Below are positions 61,032 to 64,000 of a stretch of 64,000 nt of DNA, one piece after another. How positions within the stretch are numbered: the stretch's first letter is position 1; the number at the start of each line of letters is the position of its first letter. The position numbers were made by a program, and so were the translations under genes. The DNA is taken from the NCBI RefSeq assembly GCF_037969875.1, contig NZ_CP150218.1, forward strand, positions 124,001 through 188,000, in the 5' to 3' direction. This DNA comes from Paenibacillus sp. FSL R7-0337. Its GTDB lineage: Bacteria; Bacillota; Bacilli; Paenibacillales; Paenibacillaceae. The notes beneath the pieces were generated by a model. The model was not told where the DNA came from. It was given only the letters and a program-made list of their open reading frames with translations, and did not search any database.

Positions 61032-63524
61032 ATGAAGCAGCTTCCAATTATGCAGGTGCTCCCTGACCTGAAGAGAATTCTGATAGGCCGTGCAGCGGCG
61101 GTTCTGATTGCTGAGCCTGGAGCGGGGAAGACAACGGCGGTGCCGCCTGCTTTTTTGGAGGAGCCTTGGCTGGCCGGTAAAACTATTCTGATGCTGGAGC
61201 CCAGACGCCTCGCAGCCCGTTCGGCCGCAGCTTATATGGCTGCATGTCTGGGAGAGAGTGTGGGACAGACTGTAGGCTACCGTATGCGGATGGATACCCG
61301 GGTGGGGCGGAATACACGCATTGTTGTAGTGACGGAAGGCGTGCTGACGAGAATGCTCCAGAGCGATCCTTCGCTTGGGGATGTGGGGCTTGTGATCTTC
61401 GATGAGTTCCATGAGCGTAGTCTGCATGCGGATCTTGGACTGGCACTGGCGCTTGAAGCGCAGAGTGTGCTGCGAGAGGATCTGCGCATTCTGGTGATGT
61501 CGGCGACTCTGGACGGAGACCGCGTAGCTTCTCTGCTGGGGGAAGCGCCAGTCCTGCAATGCCCGGGCCGCACCTATCCTGTGGATACGATCTATATGCC
61601 TGAGGCAAGTAATGCTACTCCTGAGAAGTCTGCAGCTGCCGCTGTCCGCCGGGTGCTCGCTGAGCAGCCTGGGGATGTGCTTGTTTTTCTGCCCGGAGAG
61701 CGGGAGATCCGCCGGACGGAGCAGGAGCTGGCGTCAGGAAGCCTGCCGCCGGGAACGGTGCTGCGGCCGCTCTATGGCCAGTTGCCGCAGCACCAGCAGG
61801 ATGCGGCAGTGGCTCCTGCGGTCGAAGGCGAGCGGAAGGTTGTGCTGGCAACCTCCATTGCCGAGACGAGTCTGACAATAGAAGGGGTACGCACCGTGAT
61901 TGACACGGGGCTTCGCCGGACGCAGGTATTCTCTGCGCGTACCGGCATGCCGCGCTTAACGACGGTGCCGGTCTCGAAAGCATCGGCCGACCAGCGGCGC
62001 GGCCGGGCAGGCCGCACAGCGCCGGGCGTCTGCTACAGGCTGTGGAGCCGGGAGGCACATGATCATCTGCCGGACGATAGCGTCCCGGAGATCATGGAGA
62101 CCGACCTGGCGCAGCTCGCCCTGGAGCTGGCGCTCTGGGGCGTGCCGGAGCCGGGAGCGCTCGCCTGGCTGGACGCGCCGCCTGCCGCGCCTTACGCGCA
62201 GGCCACGGCGCTGCTGCGCCAGCTCGGCGCGCTGGACGCCGGCGGCGCCATTACGCCGCACGGCCGCAGCATGGCCGTGCTTGGCGCGCACCCGCGCATC
62301 GCGCATATGCTGCTGCGCGCGGCAGACCTTGCAGCTGCGCCGCTCGCCGCCAGGCTCGCTGCGCTGCTGCAAGAGCGGGACCTCTTCAAGGGTCCCGCGG
62401 CTCTAGATAGCGACCTCACGCTGCGCGTGGAGGCGCTGCTCAGGTTCGAGCGCTCCGCCAGCAGCGGCGGAGCGGACCCGGCGGCCTTGCGCGCGGTGCA
62501 GCGCGAGAGCCGCAGCTTCCTGGCGCAGCTGCAGGCAGCGCCGGGCGAAGGGCCCGGCGACATCAGCCGCAGCGGCCTGCTGCTGTCGTTCGCCTATCCC
62601 GACCGCATCGGGCAGGGACGCGGCAATGGCGCGTTCCTGCTCTCCGGCGGCCGGGGGGCGGCGATGCGCGAGGGGCAGCCGCTGGCGCGCTCGCCTTACA
62701 TCGTGGCACCCGGCGTGGATGACCGTGCCGGGCAGAGCCGGATTATGCTTGCCGCAGCGCTCTCCGAGCAGGACCTGCTGAAGCATCATGTGGACAGCCT
62801 TCTGGAGGAGCGCGAAGTCTACTGGGACAGTGAGAGCGGAAGCGTCAAGGCGCGAAGAGTGACCCGGCTGGGGGCGCTCATTCTGAAGCAAACGACCCAT
62901 GAGCGGGCTACTTCCGAGGAGACAGAGAGCGTACTGCTGAAGGTGATCGCGGCGGAAGGGCTACAGCTGCTGCCTTGGGAGAAGGGAACCCTCCAGCTGC
63001 GGCAGCGGATGGAATTCGTGCACTCGCTGCGGGCCGACTGGCCCGATATGTCGGATGAGGCGTTGACGGATACATTGGAGGAATGGCTGGCACCTTTTAT
63101 ACAAGGGATGCGGAATCTCCGTGATCTGCAGCGGGTGAAGCTGACGCAGGCGCTGGAGGGAATGCTGGACTGGAACAGCCGCCAATTGCTGAACAAAGAG
63201 GCGCCGACGCATATTACGGTACCGAGCGGTTCGCGGGTTCCCTTGGATTACAGCAATCCGGGAGCGCCGGTACTGGCAGTCAGGCTGCAGGAGATGTTCG
63301 GGCAGACGGATACGCCGAGGATCGGCGGAGGGAAGGTCCCGGTACTGCTGCACCTGCTGTCTCCGGCGAGAAGGCCGATGCAGATTACCTCAGATCTGGC
63401 CAGCTTCTGGCAGAACACCTATTTCGACGTGAAAAAAGATCTGAAAGGACGTTACCCCAAGCACTACTGGCCTGATAATCCGCTGGAGGCAGTACCGACT
63501 AGCCGTACCCGTCCTTCCAAATAG
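61032..63524 (+). CDS. hrpB: ATP-dependent helicase HrpB
   Basis: 830 residues. DEAH-type helicase: Walker A AEPGAGKTTAVPPA, Walker B/DEFHER, motif III SATLDGD, motif V/VI ATSIAETSLTIEG and QRRGRAGRTAPG, then the HrpB-specific C-terminus (RLPAHG-type region replaced by GRSMAVLGAHPRIAHML; ISLP-like end PKHYWPDNPLEAVPT). RNA/DNA helicase of unclear role. GGAGAGATGAA precedes the ATG. Codons in about 62100-62720 are much more GC-rich than in the flanks. Confidence 0.95.
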   Translation: MKQLPIMQVLPDLKRILIGRAAAVLIAEPGAGKTTAVPPAFLEEPWLAGKTILMLEPRRLAARSAAAYMAACLGESVGQTVGYRMRMDTRVGRNTRIVVVTEGVLTRMLQSDPSLGDVGLVIFDEFHERSLHADLGLALALEAQSVLREDLRILVMSATLDGDRVASLLGEAPVLQCPGRTYPVDTIYMPEASNATPEKSAAAAVRRVLAEQPGDVLVFLPGEREIRRTEQELASGSLPPGTVLRPLYGQLPQHQQDAAVAPAVEGERKVVLATSIAETSLTIEGVRTVIDTGLRRTQVFSARTGMPRLTTVPVSKASADQRRGRAGRTAPGVCYRLWSREAHDHLPDDSVPEIMETDLAQLALELALWGVPEPGALAWLDAPPAAPYAQATALLRQLGALDAGGAITPHGRSMAVLGAHPRIAHMLLRAADLAAAPLAARLAALLQERDLFKGPAALDSDLTLRVEALLRFERSASSGGADPAALRAVQRESRSFLAQLQAAPGEGPGDISRSGLLLSFAYPDRIGQGRGNGAFLLSGGRGAAMREGQPLARSPYIVAPGVDDRAGQSRIMLAAALSEQDLLKHHVDSLLEEREVYWDSESGSVKARRVTRLGALILKQTTHERATSEETESVLLKVIAAEGLQLLPWEKGTLQLRQRMEFVHSLRADWPDMSDEALTDTLEEWLAPFIQGMRNLRDLQRVKLTQALEGMLDWNSRQLLNKEAPTHITVPSGSRVPLDYSNPGAPVLAVRLQEMFGQTDTPRIGGGKVPVLLHLLSPARRPMQITSDLASFWQNTYFDVKKDLKGRYPKHYWPDNPLEAVPTSRTRPSK

Positions 63525-63632
63525 AATCAGAGGGTAATCAGGTATTAGTGCAGCTGATGAAGCATTTCCTGTTTGGGCACTGCGTGAACGGGTAATACAA
63601 TAGCGAACAACAATTACGAAGGAGGGCTTCAA

Positions 63633-64000
63633 GTGACAGAGAAAATTATTGGCGTATTCGATACGGAACAAGAAGCAACCAGAGCAATTGAAAGTTTGCA
63701 GAGTCAAGGGTTCACAAACGATGAGATTTCAGTAATAACGAAGGATCGAGATGATCTGAAACACATCTCCGAAGATACAGGAACAATGGCGCCGGAAGGC
63801 GTTGCTACAGGTGCAGCCACCGGCGGCGTAGTAGGCGGAATTACCGGACTGCTGGCCGGAATCGGTGCGCTGGCCATTCCGGGAATTGGTCCAATCCTTG
63901 CCGCAGGCCCAATCGCAGCTACGTTAACAGGGGCTGCCATCGGAGTAGGAGCAGGCGGTCTAGTGGGCGGATTAATCGGACTCGGCATTCCAGAGGATGA
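63633..64000 (+). CDS. General stress protein, YflT-like N-terminus with Gly-rich tail (3' end cut off)
   Basis: Open from GTG 63633 to the window edge (at least 122 residues). The N-terminus (IIGVFDTEQEATRAIESLQSQGF, ISVITKDRDDL) matches the general-stress 17M/YflT domain; after residue 60 comes a Gly/Ala-rich membrane-like region (GAATGGVVGGITGLLAGIGALAIPGIGPILAAG). GAAGGAGGGCTTCAA precedes the GTG. Probably a SigB-type stress protein by family; length unknown because it runs off the window. Confidence 0.85.
   Translation, partial: MTEKIIGVFDTEQEATRAIESLQSQGFTNDEISVITKDRDDLKHISEDTGTMAPEGVATGAATGGVVGGITGLLAGIGALAIPGIGPILAAGPIAATLTGAAIGVGAGGLVGGLIGLGIPED

Noticed and set aside
1..64000. tRNA, rRNA, CRISPR arrays, transposases
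   Set aside because: No cloverleaf, rRNA segment, regularly spaced repeat or transposase frame was found on either strand by reading.

Overview
The window looks like a chromosomal segment of a Paenibacillus-type endospore-forming Bacillota. Three things point that way: the order rsmD-coaD-ylbJ-ylbL-ylbM-ylbN-rpmF-fapR-plsX-fabH-fabD-fabG-acpP-fabF-rnc-smc-ftsY, sporulation-type genes (ylbJ, YjcZ-like mini-proteins), and YesM/YesN and LplA/LplB-type sugar-uptake genes with moderate-to-high GC and strong AGGAGG ribosome sites. No rRNA, tRNA, CRISPR array or insertion sequence was seen.

Region 1 (1-5691, minus strand) is a carbohydrate-uptake locus: YesN-type response regulator, YesM-type histidine kinase, a solute-binding lipoprotein and the start of an LplB-type permease. 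Region 2 (6177-11555) holds single genes: a small charged protein, an FGE-like protein, a secreted beta-propeller-like protein, a chemoreceptor and a tiny Cys-rich protein.

Region 3 (11667-18182) is an iron-acquisition and regulation block with Fur boxes. Leftward are a Btr-type AraC regulator with a binding-protein domain, a siderophore-binding lipoprotein and a FhuF-like Fe-S protein. Rightward is one unbroken frame that joins an AraC regulator to a second siderophore-binding lipoprotein, with a perfect Fur palindrome inside the frame at the junction, followed by a methyltransferase-like gene. No permease or ATPase for iron uptake is present here.

Region 4 (18316-35776) is accessory: OsmC, an MFS efflux pump, a sulfurtransferase, two APH-fold kinases, a beta/gamma-crystallin-like protein, a five-gene ABC/GntR operon (YhcEFGHI-like), PilZ, pentapeptide and GGDEF proteins, an orphan endolysin-holin pair lying between two YjcZ-like mini-genes, a lipoprotein and a coiled-coil protein. 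Region 5 (36143-54161) is the conserved housekeeping core: 16S rRNA methylation, CoA synthesis, ylb genes, L32, FapR-controlled fatty-acid synthesis, RNase III, SMC and FtsY. Region 6 (54597-64000) contains a circularly permuted ATP-grasp / alpha-E / transglutaminase operon, an SDR oxidoreductase, a DUF2087 regulator, GIY-YIG and DUF1992 proteins, HrpB helicase and the start of a Gly-rich stress protein.

The items most worth a second look are the AraC-lipoprotein frame with its internal Fur promoter, the ATP-grasp/alpha-E/transglutaminase operon, the domesticated lysis pair among mini-proteins, a dispersed ~78-bp repeat in two copies, and a multi-hairpin element between smc and ftsY.
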